A stretch of 5,985 nucleotides of DNA from Bacillota bacterium (GTDB lineage Bacteria; Bacillota; Sulfobacillia; RBS10-35), in contig JASBVX010000093.1 of the NCBI GenBank assembly GCA_029960865.1, positions 1 to 5,985 on the forward strand, in the 5' to 3' direction. Positions 5,360 to 5,985 of the stretch are shown piece by piece. Under the pieces are notes generated by a model. It worked only from the letters and a program-made list of their open reading frames with translations. It had not been told where the DNA came from and made no database searches. A program made the position numbers and the translations under genes. Numbering within the stretch: position 1 is the first letter of the stretch; every line of letters starts with the position of its first letter.

Positions 5360-5985
5360 GTGAACAGCTCTTTTCTCGACTCCTTGACAGTAGCAGCCAT
5401 TCTCGTGGGCACCGTGGTGGGAGCTGGGTATGCTTCAGGAAGGGAACTCTGGGAATTCTACGCCGCCTACGGGCCGGTGGGCCTCTTCTCCTCCTTTGCC
5501 ACCGGCCTTCTCATCGGTTTTGCCGGGTATCGAGCCCTCTCCCGCAGCCCCGACGCCCGCAGCTATGCCTCCTTCTCGGCAGGTTGGCCCAGCTCCCTCG
5601 CCCTGGCCCTTGACGCCGTGGGGACTCTCTTTCTCGTGGTGACTTTGGCGGCCACCATCGCGGCCGCCGCCGCCCTGGCCTCATCGATACGGGGGCTCGG
5701 CTTCACCCAAGGCCTCCTCCTTTTTGCTTTCCTCATCGGACTTCTGTCCCTGCGGGGCGTGAGGAGCCTGGCACCTGTCCACGGCCTTCTGGTCCCTTAC
5801 ATCATCCTCTTTTTCATCACCCTCCTGATCAAGGAAGGCAGCCTGGCGCTCCCGGAAAGGGAGCCCAGCCCCGCCCTCCCCTTTCCCTTCGTCTGGGCCG
5901 CCATCCTTTATGCCGCTTATAATTTTCTCCCGGCCCTGGGAGCCCTCTTGGCCCTCGATCCTGACCTGAAGATCAGGGGACACCA
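5360..5985 (+). CDS. YkvI family multi-helix membrane protein (APC/LeuT-like transporter), 5' part; runs off the right edge
   Basis: The first 208 residues of a polytopic membrane protein resembling YkvI (COG3949), a family with an APC/LeuT-like fold related to GerAB/ArcD/ProY-type transporters; the substrate is unknown. The first helix carries the hallmark GTVVGAGYASGRELWEFY (17-34), the unwound-helix signature that binds substrate in this fold. Hydrophobic segments follow near 38-56, 79-109, 117-131, 140-157 and 176-198, the last containing the family-like YNFLPALGALLAL stretch. Full-length relatives have about 350 residues, so roughly 60% is present. GTG at 5360 is preferred because it lies just before the first helix; there is no clear ribosome-binding site, and the frame also stays open to a GTG at 5297. 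Only 27 bp separate it from the divergent yyaC start at 5332. Any role in sporulation or germination is suggested only by that neighbour. Confidence 0.88.
   Translation, partial: MNSSFLDSLTVAAILVGTVVGAGYASGRELWEFYAAYGPVGLFSSFATGLLIGFAGYRALSRSPDARSYASFSAGWPSSLALALDAVGTLFLVVTLAATIAAAAALASSIRGLGFTQGLLLFAFLIGLLSLRGVRSLAPVHGLLVPYIILFFITLLIKEGSLALPEREPSPALPFPFVWAAILYAAYNFLPALGALLALDPDLKIRGH

Noticed and set aside
4770..5363. + strand open frame of 197 codons opposite yyaC
   Set aside because: The opposite strand carries strongly conserved YyaC motifs across this region, while this translation has no family features.
5384..5389. TTGACA, a perfect -35-like hexamer
   Set aside because: It lies inside the YkvI-family coding sequence after the start, and the hexamer 17 bases downstream is GGGCAC, not a -10 element.

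Overview
The window looks like chromosome from a GC-rich, endospore-forming Firmicute (roughly 60-65% GC by eye; class and genus cannot be fixed from the sequence). The basis is a Soj/Spo0J-type ParA-ParB pair next to a YyaC-type sporulation protein. In Bacillus subtilis, from general knowledge, yyaC also lies just beside soj-spo0J near the replication origin, so this is probably an origin-proximal region. GTG and TTG starts are frequent.

Layout, left to right. Bases 1-4696 form one tightly packed + strand array of seven genes: parA (3' part only), parB, a DUF554 membrane protein, a DUF4446 membrane-anchored protein, a membrane-anchored M23 metallopeptidase, a bactofilin, and a diacylglycerol kinase-family lipid kinase. 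Junctions are overlaps of 29, 10 and 11 bp or gaps of 13, 42 and 12 bp, so co-transcription is likely. A - strand yyaC gene (start near 5332) then converges on the lipid kinase gene. A + strand YkvI-family membrane transporter gene starts at 5360, only 27 bp from the annotated yyaC start, and runs off the right edge. There is no gene-free stretch longer than 42 bp if the long yyaC frame is accepted. I see no RNA gene, mobile element, CRISPR array or convincing parS site, and no promoter I would defend.

How the genes may work together. ParA-ParB segregate the chromosome origin. The bactofilin (a beta-helical polymer that scaffolds membrane sites) and the M23 hydrolase are a recurrent pair in cell-wall shaping. 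The lipid kinase feeds phospholipid recycling, and YyaC is a sporulation protein related to the germination protease. A bactofilin in a parAB operon recalls the Myxococcus bactofilins that scaffold ParABC, and a segregation-envelope link is the most interesting biological idea here; it is inference. The oddest sequence-level point is yyaC: its conserved part ends around residue 203, but the frame stays open for a 72-residue tail antisense to the kinase gene. A one-base change would end it at a CCTAGG palindrome shared with the kinase stop codon. No wholly new system is evident.
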